A stretch of DNA of 64,000 nt, taken from positions 1,890,501-1,954,500 of the forward strand of contig NZ_CP009286.1 of the NCBI RefSeq assembly GCF_000758685.1. Direction: 5' to 3'. A program made the translations under genes and the position numbers. Numbering within the stretch: position 1 is the stretch's first letter; the number at the start of each line of letters is the position of its first letter. The stretch is from Paenibacillus stellifer (GTDB lineage: Bacteria > Bacillota > Bacilli > Paenibacillales > Paenibacillaceae). Below the pieces are notes generated by a model. The model did no database searches and had not been told where the DNA came from. It worked only from the letters and a program-made list of their open reading frames with translations. Below, piece after piece: positions 26,062-33,983 of this stretch.

Positions 26062-28338
26062 GTGGCAATGGACCGGACCCGTGTCGCCGTGGAGATTTAC
26101 GGCACTTCCTATAAACTGGTTGGAAGCAGTACTGAATATATGAAACAGGTTGCCCGCTATGTGGATGAGCATATGCGGACGATTTCGAAATCCCATACAC
26201 GTCTTGATACACCGCGAATTGCCGTATTGGCGGCCGTTCATATGGCCGAGCAGGCGATTCAGGCCCAGGATTTGAGGAACGAGCTGAACATGCTGACGGG
26301 CGAGCGCAGCGAGCTGCGCGCCGAGGTGGCACGCCTCGTCGAGAGCCAGAAGCTTCAGCAGGAGAAGCTGGAGAAGTCATCCGCCTCTTTCAAGGAAGAG
26401 AAGGCTGGCCTCCTGGCAGCGGCCGAGGAAGAGCGGTCCCGTCTCCTGGCAGCGGCGGGCGAAGAGAAGGCGCGCATTCTGGCGGCTGCGGAAGAAGAGA
26501 GATCCCGCCTCCTGGCAGAGACCGAGGCGGAACGCGTCCGCCACCTGGAGGAGCGGGAGCAGGAGCGCTCGGCTCATGCAGAGCTTCTCCGTCAGGCGGA
26601 GGAGAGTGCCGCAGCGATCCGGCACGAGCTGGAGGAGGAGCTGGGCCGCCGCTCCGAGGAGATGCTGGAGCTGCGCGCGGAGCATGAGCGCGGGCTTGCG
26701 GAAGTGCGGAATAGCCTCCTGAAAGAGCTGGAGCAGGCGGAGGCGCTAAGGAAGCAGCAGGTCGAGGAGCTGACGGCTGCCCGCAGCCGGGAACTGGAGG
26801 AGCTTCGCACGGCACATGCAGCAGAGCTGGAAGTGCTCCGGACAGCGCATGCAGCAGAGCTGGAAGAGCTCAGAACGGCGCATGGGGCGGAGCTGGAAGA
26901 GCTCCGCACAACGTACGGAGCAGAACTGGAAGAGCTCCGGACGGCGCATGGGGCAGAGCTGGAAGCGCATGCCGCCGAGCTGGCGGGGGTGAAGAGCCAA
27001 CTGGAGCAGGAGCTGGCGGATACGAAGTCCCGGTTGACCCTGGAGCTCGCCGACACCAGAGCGTCTCTGACCGTGCAGATGACCGAAGCGACCTCCGCTC
27101 TCGAGAAGGAGCTTGGCCGCGAACGCGAAGCGCTGCAGCGGGAGCTGGCGAAGAACAAGGATCTCAGACAGAGCCTTGGCAATCAGGAGAACCGCCACAA
27201 GCTGAGCATTCAGGATTCGGAGAAGCAGATCGGCGAGCTGCGCGGAACAGTCTCGCAGCTTCAATCCAGGCTGCGGGCCGAAGAAGCGGGCTTCAAATCG
27301 GAGCGCGAGGCCCGCACCGTGCTTCAGGCGCAGCATGATGAATTGAAGCTGCGCGAGGAGCAGCTTAGTGAGGAGCTGCAGTCGGTCAGCGGTCTGGCCG
27401 AAACGCTGCAGCAGGAGCTTGCAGAGCTGCGACTGTCCTACGAGCAGGCGAGCAGCCAGACAGATGGGCTTCGAGAGTCGCTGGAGGCGGCCACCCGGCT
27501 GCTTCAGCAATCGCAGGAGGAGCTGGCGAAGATGTCGGCCGAGCATGCCGAATGGATGAAGCTTGCCGTCTCGCGGCAGGATGAAATCGGCTTGCTGGAG
27601 ACCGGCCTCCTGGAATCCGAAGAGAAGCTGGAGGCGGCCCGGCGGGAGCTTGCCGGACTTGTCGTCCGGTGCGAAGAGCTCACCGCTGCCATGGAGAGCG
27701 AAGCTTCCTTGCGGCAGCAGGCGGAGGATGCGGTGGACTCGCTCCGTGCCGGACGGGATGAAGCTGCAAGCGCGCTCGAGTCGCTGCAGGAGCGGTACGA
27801 GGATATGATCGGGCAGTACGACGAGGTGCTGCAGGATGGCGAACGGCTGCAGGAACGCTGCCGCCTTCTGGAAGAGGAAGCGGAGGAAGCCGCGCTCCGG
27901 CTCGAAGAACTGTCGGAAGCAGCGCGGGAGGCCGCTTCCACCACGGAGCTTCAGCAGGAGCAGCTGAACGAAGCGAAGCAGTACGGCGATTCCTGGAGAG
28001 CGAAGTTCGAGGAACTGAAGAATGCCCAGCAGCAGTGGAGCGAGACCGAGGCGAAGCTGCGCGAGGAGCTCGAACTGTGGCAGCAGGAGGCTGAGGAAGG
28101 CGAGCGCGTCCGTGAATCGCTGAGCAGCGAACGCGGCGACGCTCTCCGGCAAGTAGAGGAGATCGGCCAGAGCTACGAGATGGCCCAAGGACAGCTCCGG
28201 CTGCTTCAAGCGGAGTTTGAGCTCCGGCAGAATGAGCTGGACCGCGTAACGCAGGAACATCAGAAGCTTCAGGCGGAGTATGCCAAGCTGCAAATTGAGT
28301 ACAACGAGTGGATTCAACTGATCGAGCAAGACAGCTGA
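26062..28338 (+). CDS. zapA: ZapA-type cell division protein with a very long coiled-coil extension
   Basis: 758 residues from GTG 26062 (AAAGGAGG eight bases upstream); the longer frame from 25945 lacks a ribosome site. Residues 1-90 are a ZapA domain (RVAVEIYGTSYKLVGSSTEY, IAVLAAVHMAEQAIQ), which in Bacillota binds FtsZ and stabilises the Z-ring. The rest, about 660 residues, is almost pure charged coiled coil. Two blocks have 11-residue repeats: LLAAAEEERSR-type at about 118-170 and ELRTAHAAELE-type at about 245-305, the latter also visible as 33-base DNA repeats. ZapA proteins are usually 85-130 residues. The position after pheST and before mutS2 matches the usual zapA locus. Confidence 0.88.
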   Translation: MAMDRTRVAVEIYGTSYKLVGSSTEYMKQVARYVDEHMRTISKSHTRLDTPRIAVLAAVHMAEQAIQAQDLRNELNMLTGERSELRAEVARLVESQKLQQEKLEKSSASFKEEKAGLLAAAEEERSRLLAAAGEEKARILAAAEEERSRLLAETEAERVRHLEEREQERSAHAELLRQAEESAAAIRHELEEELGRRSEEMLELRAEHERGLAEVRNSLLKELEQAEALRKQQVEELTAARSRELEELRTAHAAELEVLRTAHAAELEELRTAHGAELEELRTTYGAELEELRTAHGAELEAHAAELAGVKSQLEQELADTKSRLTLELADTRASLTVQMTEATSALEKELGREREALQRELAKNKDLRQSLGNQENRHKLSIQDSEKQIGELRGTVSQLQSRLRAEEAGFKSEREARTVLQAQHDELKLREEQLSEELQSVSGLAETLQQELAELRLSYEQASSQTDGLRESLEAATRLLQQSQEELAKMSAEHAEWMKLAVSRQDEIGLLETGLLESEEKLEAARRELAGLVVRCEELTAAMESEASLRQQAEDAVDSLRAGRDEAASALESLQERYEDMIGQYDEVLQDGERLQERCRLLEEEAEEAALRLEELSEAAREAASTTELQQEQLNEAKQYGDSWRAKFEELKNAQQQWSETEAKLREELELWQQEAEEGERVRESLSSERGDALRQVEEIGQSYEMAQGQLRLLQAEFELRQNELDRVTQEHQKLQAEYAKLQIEYNEWIQLIEQDS
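26795..26965 (+). repeat. 33-bp tandem repeats inside the zapA coiled coil
   Basis: About five imperfect 33-base units, each encoding the 11-residue motif ELRTAHAAELE or a close variant (AHG, TYG). The unit differences are mostly third-position or Ala/Gly changes. Confidence 0.8.
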
Positions 28339-28401
28339 CCCCGCTGGGCCGACGAACTTCGTAAGGCGGCACAATAAGGGGAGTAGACTTTACCGATTTC
28401 A

Positions 28402-28440
28402 GGCAGCACGATCGCTTGTATGGCGGAGTGCTGTCTTTTT
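28402..28440 (+). terminator. Terminator of zapA
   Basis: GGCAGCAC (28402-28409) pairs with GTGCTGTC (28428-28435, one G-T pair), followed by TTTTT. Confidence 0.75.
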
Positions 28441-28708
28441 GTTGCGGCATGTTGCGGTATGCTGCGGCATATCGGCGACAGCTGAGGCGGTGTAATCAGC
28501 ATATCTGCTTCCAGATCCTCCAGCTTTTGCATCGCAGCCCTTCTAAATCAATCAAAAGCAATCAAAAAACGCTCATTCCAGACCCTTATTCCGGAAAAAG
28601 CGGATGCAAAAAAGCTTTTAATTCATTATAATAAATTACAATAATTAGACTTGTGATTATGAAAATCAAGCTTAGAAGTAGGGGATTCATATTAGCGGAG
28701 CTGTTGGT
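28441..28708. other. Intergenic region with a three-copy 10-bp repeat and a possible promoter
   Basis: Bases 28441-28470 are three 10-base units of GTTGCGGCAT type. No gene is seen. TATAAT at 28627-28632 has only a weak partner (ATGCAA, 28604-28609), but is the best candidate promoter for the next gene. Confidence 0.45.
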
Positions 28709-29806
28709 TTGCTGAATTCGGAGGTCTGGCACCGAAGAATATTAAATGTATACTGGACGCTGGCCGGCATTATACTTGCTGGCCAGATTCTTAGCGTGCG
28801 CCTTCAGCTCAAACTGGCGCATGAATTTGCCGTCTCCGACATGAACAGGACACTCGTCTTTATCTGTTATTTTATCGTTCTGATCTGCTTGATTGCAGGC
28901 GAGGTCTGGCAGCGCGCGAAGCTGAAATATCAGCAGCAGGCTGTTGTCGTATGCGGATTCATTGTATCCTATTTGCTGTATTTCATCGCCGAACCGTTCG
29001 TTGACGGAGCCCAGATGTCGCTGATGATGCCTCTCATGGCTTCGCTTATATATTTTAACCGCCGGCTGCTCTTCATTATCGGAGGGCTGAATTCCCTGAT
29101 CTATGCCGCCATTTATTTTGCACTGGAACGAATTCATCTCGGCAAACCTCTGCTTGACTTTCTGCTGATGGAGGTTATTTTTGGAGGCTTTGTCGTAATG
29201 GGACTCGGTATTATTGTGAGAGCCCATGAAACGAGCGAGCATCTGGAGCAGTTGACCCAATCGGAGCAGGGGCTGCTGGTCGATCGGGCGATTGCCGACA
29301 AGCTGCTCAAAATAGATGCCCTTACGGGTCTGTACAATCATAAAACGTTTCATGAATATCTGGACTCGCTGCTCGAACAGTGTGAGACGAACGGGCTGCG
29401 GCTGCAGCTGGCTCTTCTGGATATCGACAACTTCAAGCAGGTTAACGATACGTATGGCCATTGGATCGGCGATATCGTCCTGAAGGAAGTTGCGGCCAAA
29501 ATTTCGGAGAAGATCGGTCTTAATGATTTTGCCGCCAGATACGGGGGGGAAGAGTTCGCGATCATCTTTACGGACAGGAGCCCGGCCGAAGCCTTTGCGC
29601 TTGTTGAGGAGCTTCGCCTTGCCATTGCATCGATGGAGCATCACTATGCGGGAGACAAGCCGATTACGATCAGCATTGGTCTGTGCTCCTACTACATCCG
29701 CAGCGGCAAGGAGCTTCTGTTCCGCAAGACGGACGACGCCCTGTATCTCGCGAAGCGCAGCGGCAAGAACCAGGTTATTATTTGTGAGGAAAAAAAGCCG
29801 GCCTGA
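28709..29806 (+). CDS. Membrane GGDEF protein (probable diguanylate cyclase)
   Basis: 365 residues from TTG 28709 (CGGAG eight bases upstream). The N-terminal 185 residues contain about six hydrophobic segments, with no sensor family I can name. A short helix (EHLEQLTQSEQGLLVDRAIADKL) leads to a GGDEF domain: KIDALTGLYNHKTF, LALLDIDNFKQVNDTYGH and the active-site loop RYGGEEFAIIF (GGEEF at 279-283), a fully functional variant. No RxxD product-inhibition site is visible. It interrupts the usual zapA-mutS2 neighbourhood. Confidence 0.9.
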   Translation: MLNSEVWHRRILNVYWTLAGIILAGQILSVRLQLKLAHEFAVSDMNRTLVFICYFIVLICLIAGEVWQRAKLKYQQQAVVVCGFIVSYLLYFIAEPFVDGAQMSLMMPLMASLIYFNRRLLFIIGGLNSLIYAAIYFALERIHLGKPLLDFLLMEVIFGGFVVMGLGIIVRAHETSEHLEQLTQSEQGLLVDRAIADKLLKIDALTGLYNHKTFHEYLDSLLEQCETNGLRLQLALLDIDNFKQVNDTYGHWIGDIVLKEVAAKISEKIGLNDFAARYGGEEFAIIFTDRSPAEAFALVEELRLAIASMEHHYAGDKPITISIGLCSYYIRSGKELLFRKTDDALYLAKRSGKNQVIICEEKKPA

Positions 29807-29830
29807 CCACTTGCTCATATCCGATTCGGC

Positions 29831-29869
29831 AAAAAGCCGCCCGTTCGCATATCATGCCGGGCGGCTTTT
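29831..29869. terminator. Bidirectional terminator between the GGDEF gene and the small membrane protein gene
   Basis: AAAAGCCGCCCG (29832-29843) pairs with CGGGCGGCTTTT (29858-29869). Confidence 0.88.
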
Positions 29870-29882
29870 GCCTTGATCCATA

Positions 29883-30230
29883 TTACTTGGCGGCGTCGAA
29901 CGGTGTGGGAACCGGCAGGAACAGATCGATGATCCCGATGACCAGCGCGGCCAGAATGGCCCCGATGATCGATACGCTGACTCCTGCGACGATAAACTGT
30001 GCTAGCCAGATGACAAGGGCGCTGACGATAAAGCCGACGATACCGCGGCCGAACGGCGTCGTCTTCTTGCCAAATATGCCTTCAACAACCCAGCCGAGAA
30101 GCGCGATGACCAAGGCGAGCATCAGAGCGCTCCAAAAGCCGCCGATGGTGAAGTTCGGTACGATCCAGCCTACGACAAGCAGAACCAGCGCGGACACGAT
30201 GAACCGGACGACATGACCCAAAAATCTCAC
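29883..30230 (-). CDS. Small four-helix membrane protein, YvlD/phage-holin-4 superfamily
   Basis: 115 residues; ATG 30230 with an AGGAGGCC site upstream. Four hydrophobic segments separated by short turns (FIVSALVLLVVGWIVPNF, ALMLALVIALLGWVVEGIFG, GIVGFIVSALVIWLAQFIV, SIIGAILAALVIGIIDLFL). The pattern VGWIVPNFTIGGFWSAL is typical of the YvlD-like family listed with phage holin 4; most members are chromosomal and not phage proteins. Function unknown, in Bacillus linked to envelope-stress genes. It is transcribed divergently from mutS2. Confidence 0.8.
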   Translation of the reverse strand: MRFLGHVVRFIVSALVLLVVGWIVPNFTIGGFWSALMLALVIALLGWVVEGIFGKKTTPFGRGIVGFIVSALVIWLAQFIVAGVSVSIIGAILAALVIGIIDLFLPVPTPFDAAK

Positions 30231-30381
30231 TGAAAGGCCTCCTTTGCTGTTACCTCAAGTATACGTGCCCCTGTATTGTACACAGAAACCTGTCTTGTTA
30301 TGTTGGCAAAAGACCCCCAAATAGCGAAAATGCGGCAGTTTGGGTATAATGTTTTTTAGATGAAGGGAGTTGTGACTGTAA

Positions 30382-32751
30382 TTGGACGAGAAGATCCTGC
30401 ATACGCTGGAATATCGTAAGATTTTAAATAAATTGGTGCAGTACACCCAGACTCCGATGGGCACGTTCATGGCCGACAGCCTGAAGCCCTCCGGAGACTT
30501 TGAAGCGGTCAAATTGCTGCTGCAGGCGACGGACGAGGCGTCCACGGTCGACCGGCTGAAGGGCATTCCGTCCTTCGGCGGGATCGTTGATATCAAGCCT
30601 GCGCTGAAGCGGGCGTCGATCGGCGGGATGCTCGGAACGCATGAGCTGCTCGCCGTAGGCAATACGATTGCGGGCGGGCGGCGGATCAAACGCTTTATCG
30701 CCGCCATGCACGAGGAAGAGAAGATCCCGATGCTGTTCGATCTTGCGGACCTGCTCTCGGAGCAGAAGCCGGTCGAGGATGCAATCCGGGCGGCCATCGA
30801 CGAGAACGCGGAGGTGCTGGATACGGCGAGCACTGAGCTGGCCTCCATCCGCCGCGAGCTGAGAAATGGCGAGACCCGAATCCGGGAGAAGCTGGATTCC
30901 ATGATCCGCTCGTCCTCCGTGGCCAAGATGCTTCAGGATCAGCTGGTCACGATCCGCGGCGACCGCTTCGTTATCCCGGTCAAGGCCGAGTACCGCTCGC
31001 ATTTCGGCGGGATTGTCCATGACCAGTCGGGGTCCGGTGCGACACTGTTTATAGAGCCCGAGGCCATAGTAGCCATGAACAACAAGCTGCGGGAGACGCG
31101 CCTGCGCGAAGAACGCGAGATCGAGATTATCCTCAGCAAGCTGACCGCCCTGGTCGGCGAAATAGCCGAAGAGACGGCCTACGATGTTGATATTCTGGCC
31201 CAGCTTGATTTTATTTTCGCCAAAGCCCGGCTGGCCCGGGAGATGAAGGCGTCCCAGCCGCGAATGAATGACCGGGGTTATTTGAAGCTGCGCAAAGGAA
31301 GACATCCGCTGATTCCCTTGGAAAATGTCGTTCCGCTGGACGTGGAAATCGGCAATCAATACAGCACGATTCTTGTGACCGGTCCGAATACGGGCGGCAA
31401 GACCGTAACGTTGAAGACGATTGGACTCTTGAGCCTCATGTCCATGTCCGGCCTGTTCATTCCCGCCGAGGAAGGCAGCCAGATGTGCGTGTTCGACGCG
31501 ATTTACGCTGATATCGGCGATGAGCAGAGCATTGAGCAGAGCCTCAGTACCTTCTCGAGCCACATGACCAATATTATATCCATTCTGAAGCGGATGACGC
31601 CCAAAAGTCTGGTGCTGCTCGACGAGGTCGGGGCCGGAACCGACCCGGCGGAAGGCTCTGCGCTGGCGATTGCCATTCTGGAGCATATCCACCGTACGGG
31701 AAGCCGGATGGTAGCTACGACGCACTACAGCGAGCTGAAGGCTTACGCGTATGAACGCAAAGGCGTCATCAACGCCAGCATGGAATTTGATGTACAGAGT
31801 CTGCGGCCAACCTACCGGCTGCTGGTCGGCGTTCCGGGACGAAGCAACGCCTTCGCAATTGCCGAAAGGCTCGGTCTCCCCGGCAATATCCTGGAGCATG
31901 CCCGTGGCGAGGTCAAAGAAGAGGATCTCCGCGTCGAGCATATGATCGCTTCGCTCGAAGAGAACCGTCTCGGTGCCGAGAATGAGCGCGAGCGAGCCGA
32001 GAGCCTCCGGAAGGAAGCCGAAGAATTCCGGAGCCGCCAGCAACGCGAGCTCGAGAAGCTGGAAGGCCAGCGGGACAAATGGCTGGAGAAGGCGGAGAAG
32101 GAAGCCGCCGCCGTCGTCGACAAGGCCCGCAAAGAGGCCGAGCAGATTATCGCCGATCTCAGGCAGCTGGCGATGGAAGAGGGGGCTTCCGTCAAGGAGC
32201 ATAAGCTGATCGAAGCCCGCCGCCGCCTCGACGAGGCGCAGCCTGCTCCAAGAAAGAAAGAGCCGGCACGCTCCGGCAAGGCGAAAGCGGCACGCCAGAT
32301 CGGCCCCGGCGACGAGGTCGCGGTGCACAGCCTGAACCAGAAGGGGCATGTCGTGGAGCTGAGCGGCAGCAAGGAAGCCATCGTGCAGCTCGGCATTATG
32401 AAGATGAAGGTAAGTCTGGACGATCTGGAGCTGCTGTCCGCCGCCAAGCCGGCGGCGCCGAAGCCGCTCCGGCAGGCAACCACCGTCAAGCGGACGCGGG
32501 ATGACAATATCCGCAGCGAGCTGGATCTGCGCGGAGCCAATCTGGAGGAAGCGCTCATCGAGACAGACCGTTTTATCGACGAGGCCTTTCTCGGCAATCT
32601 TGGCCAAATTTATATCATTCACGGCAAAGGAACGGGCGTCCTGAGAACGGGCATCCAGGAATACCTCCGCAAGCACAGACATGTCAAGAACTATCGCCTG
32701 GGTAACTATAATGAAGGCGGGGCGGGCGTGACGGTAGCGGAGCTGGAATAG
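30382..32751 (+). CDS. mutS2: MutS2 family ATPase/endonuclease
   Basis: 789 residues from TTG 30382, a start that matches the family (DEKILHTLEYRKILNKL). Domains: MutS-like core helices about 1-300, ATPase with Walker A GPNTGGKT (334-341), Walker B LLDEVGAGTDP and TTHYSEL; a charged coiled coil about 515-620; KOW-like linker (GDEVAVHSLNQKGHVVEL); C-terminal Smr nuclease domain with SELDLRGANLEEAL and IIHGKGTGVLR. In Bacillota the protein acts against excess recombination and rescues collided ribosomes. All key motifs are intact. Confidence 0.95.
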   Translation: MDEKILHTLEYRKILNKLVQYTQTPMGTFMADSLKPSGDFEAVKLLLQATDEASTVDRLKGIPSFGGIVDIKPALKRASIGGMLGTHELLAVGNTIAGGRRIKRFIAAMHEEEKIPMLFDLADLLSEQKPVEDAIRAAIDENAEVLDTASTELASIRRELRNGETRIREKLDSMIRSSSVAKMLQDQLVTIRGDRFVIPVKAEYRSHFGGIVHDQSGSGATLFIEPEAIVAMNNKLRETRLREEREIEIILSKLTALVGEIAEETAYDVDILAQLDFIFAKARLAREMKASQPRMNDRGYLKLRKGRHPLIPLENVVPLDVEIGNQYSTILVTGPNTGGKTVTLKTIGLLSLMSMSGLFIPAEEGSQMCVFDAIYADIGDEQSIEQSLSTFSSHMTNIISILKRMTPKSLVLLDEVGAGTDPAEGSALAIAILEHIHRTGSRMVATTHYSELKAYAYERKGVINASMEFDVQSLRPTYRLLVGVPGRSNAFAIAERLGLPGNILEHARGEVKEEDLRVEHMIASLEENRLGAENERERAESLRKEAEEFRSRQQRELEKLEGQRDKWLEKAEKEAAAVVDKARKEAEQIIADLRQLAMEEGASVKEHKLIEARRRLDEAQPAPRKKEPARSGKAKAARQIGPGDEVAVHSLNQKGHVVELSGSKEAIVQLGIMKMKVSLDDLELLSAAKPAAPKPLRQATTVKRTRDDNIRSELDLRGANLEEALIETDRFIDEAFLGNLGQIYIIHGKGTGVLRTGIQEYLRKHRHVKNYRLGNYNEGGAGVTVAELE

Positions 32752-32785
32752 TTTTGGCCTCCCGGCGGAAAGAAGGTAATGATCT

Positions 32786-33205
32786 ATGGAGCACACGGTA
32801 GACGCCATGCTGAACCACCCGCTGGGAAGCGTGATCGGCTATTTCGCGGTTGCTGTTCTGGAGCTGATTGTCTTTCTGTGGCTCTTTGAAATGGTGACCC
32901 GGTATAACTGCTGGGAGGAGATCCGGAAGGGGAACGTGGCGGTATCCATGGCGACAGGCGGCAAAATATTCGGCCTCTGCAACGTCATGCGTTTCAGCAT
33001 TCAGTCGGGCTCTTCCATTTACGAGACGATGAAGTGGTCGCTGGTCGGTTTTGTACTGCTGCTTGCGGCTTATCTCATGTTCGAGTTTCTGACCCCCTTC
33101 ATGTCCATCGACAAGGAAATCGCGGCGGATAACCGTGCGGTAGGTCTGACGGCAATGCTGATATCCGCTTCGCTGTCTTATGTAATCGGAACTGCGATAC
33201 TGTAA
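32786..33205 (+). CDS. DUF350 family membrane protein
   Basis: 139 residues, start ATG 32786 behind AGAAGG. Four hydrophobic segments (about 15-38, 55-70, 78-100, 115-138) arranged in two similar halves, with WEEIRKGNVAVSMATGGKIFGLC after the first, the pattern of DUF350 proteins. Their role is unknown; other members are found near membrane-repair or YjfL-like genes. It is 35 bases downstream of mutS2 and may share its transcript. Confidence 0.75.
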   Translation: MEHTVDAMLNHPLGSVIGYFAVAVLELIVFLWLFEMVTRYNCWEEIRKGNVAVSMATGGKIFGLCNVMRFSIQSGSSIYETMKWSLVGFVLLLAAYLMFEFLTPFMSIDKEIAADNRAVGLTAMLISASLSYVIGTAIL

Positions 33206-33256
33206 CAAATATAGACAATACAATCCTGGCGCTTAACAAGGGAACGGTCGGCAAGT

Positions 33257-33337
33257 ATGAAATTACCGGAGCGCGTGCTGTTCATTTTCGGCTTTCCGTT
33301 CCTGGCGCCAGGGACAATCTATCTGATGATGAACTGA
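33257..33337 (+). CDS. Possible 26-residue hydrophobic peptide
   Basis: ATG 33257 opens a 26-codon frame (MKLPERVLFIFGFPF ending in IYLMMN) just ahead of the zinc-ribbon gene. It is basic then hydrophobic like a small membrane peptide, but the ribosome site is poor and chance cannot be excluded. A perfect palindrome CCTGGCGCCAGG (33301-33312) lies inside it. Confidence 0.25.
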   Translation: MKLPERVLFIFGFPFLAPGTIYLMMN

Positions 33338-33354
33338 CAAAGGAGAATATCAAT

Positions 33355-33894
33355 ATGGAGACAACCATTTGTCCTTGGTGCCATACGGAGATCGTATGGG
33401 ACGAGGAAATCGGCCCGGAGGAATATTGCCCGCACTGCAATAATGAGCTCAGTGCCTACCGGACTGTAAGCATCAGCCGGGATGATCTGGACGATGATCT
33501 GGAGGAAGAGGAAGACGATGAGCATGAACACGATCATGATCATAATTCCTTGTGGGGAGAGGACGAGCAGGACGGCGTAGTTCCCGTGTATAACCAACTG
33601 GAAGCTTTCCGCGATCAATACGATCTGGAACGATACGACACTACAGCTTCGGCGATTCTGGACGAGCAGGCGGAGGTTCCCGAGTGCCCGCAGTGCCATG
33701 AGTATATGCTGCTTGCCGGAACGGTGGAGCCTCAAGGCTTCCGCCCTTCGGTTCCTAATGTGCTCGGAATCCCGGTGCTGAACGCGCCGTTCAAGCTTAA
33801 CATGTATGTGTGTCCTTCCTGCTTCCAGGTTCAGCATACGCTGTCAGAGGAAGACCGGGAGCAGTGGGTCCGGAACATCGGCGGCCTACGTTAA
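33355..33894 (+). CDS. Zinc-ribbon protein with acidic, histidine-rich linker
   Basis: 179 residues, ATG 33355 behind AAAGGAG. Cys pairs CPWC and CPHC near the N-terminus form one zinc ribbon; CPQC and CPSC in the second half form another. Between them is a strongly acidic stretch (about 40-62, mostly Asp/Glu) ending in HEHDHDH. No catalytic motif is visible and no named family is recognised. The His/Asp-rich linker suggests metal binding, but this is only composition. It stands between the DUF350 gene and an MFS gene. Confidence 0.7.
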   Translation: METTICPWCHTEIVWDEEIGPEEYCPHCNNELSAYRTVSISRDDLDDDLEEEEDDEHEHDHDHNSLWGEDEQDGVVPVYNQLEAFRDQYDLERYDTTASAILDEQAEVPECPQCHEYMLLAGTVEPQGFRPSVPNVLGIPVLNAPFKLNMYVCPSCFQVQHTLSEEDREQWVRNIGGLR

Positions 33895-33983
33895 TAAAAA
33901 TCATTCCCGCGCGAAGCTTAGATCCTTCGGTTTGGGGTATGTTATCCTTTAGGACATGCCTCAAGCGCTTAAGGAGGAATACC

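Noticed and set aside
28441..28470. Three 10-bp repeats, considered as a CRISPR remnant
   Set aside because: Units are contiguous and too short, with no spacers and no cas genes in the window.
29883..30230. Phage holin as evidence of a prophage
   Set aside because: The protein belongs to the chromosomal YvlD-like branch and no other phage gene is nearby.
33810..33983. Extended N-terminus of the MFS protein overlapping the zinc-ribbon gene
   Set aside because: ATG 33984 has a proper AAGGAGG site and begins at the first membrane helix; the upstream extension is hydrophilic and unsupported.
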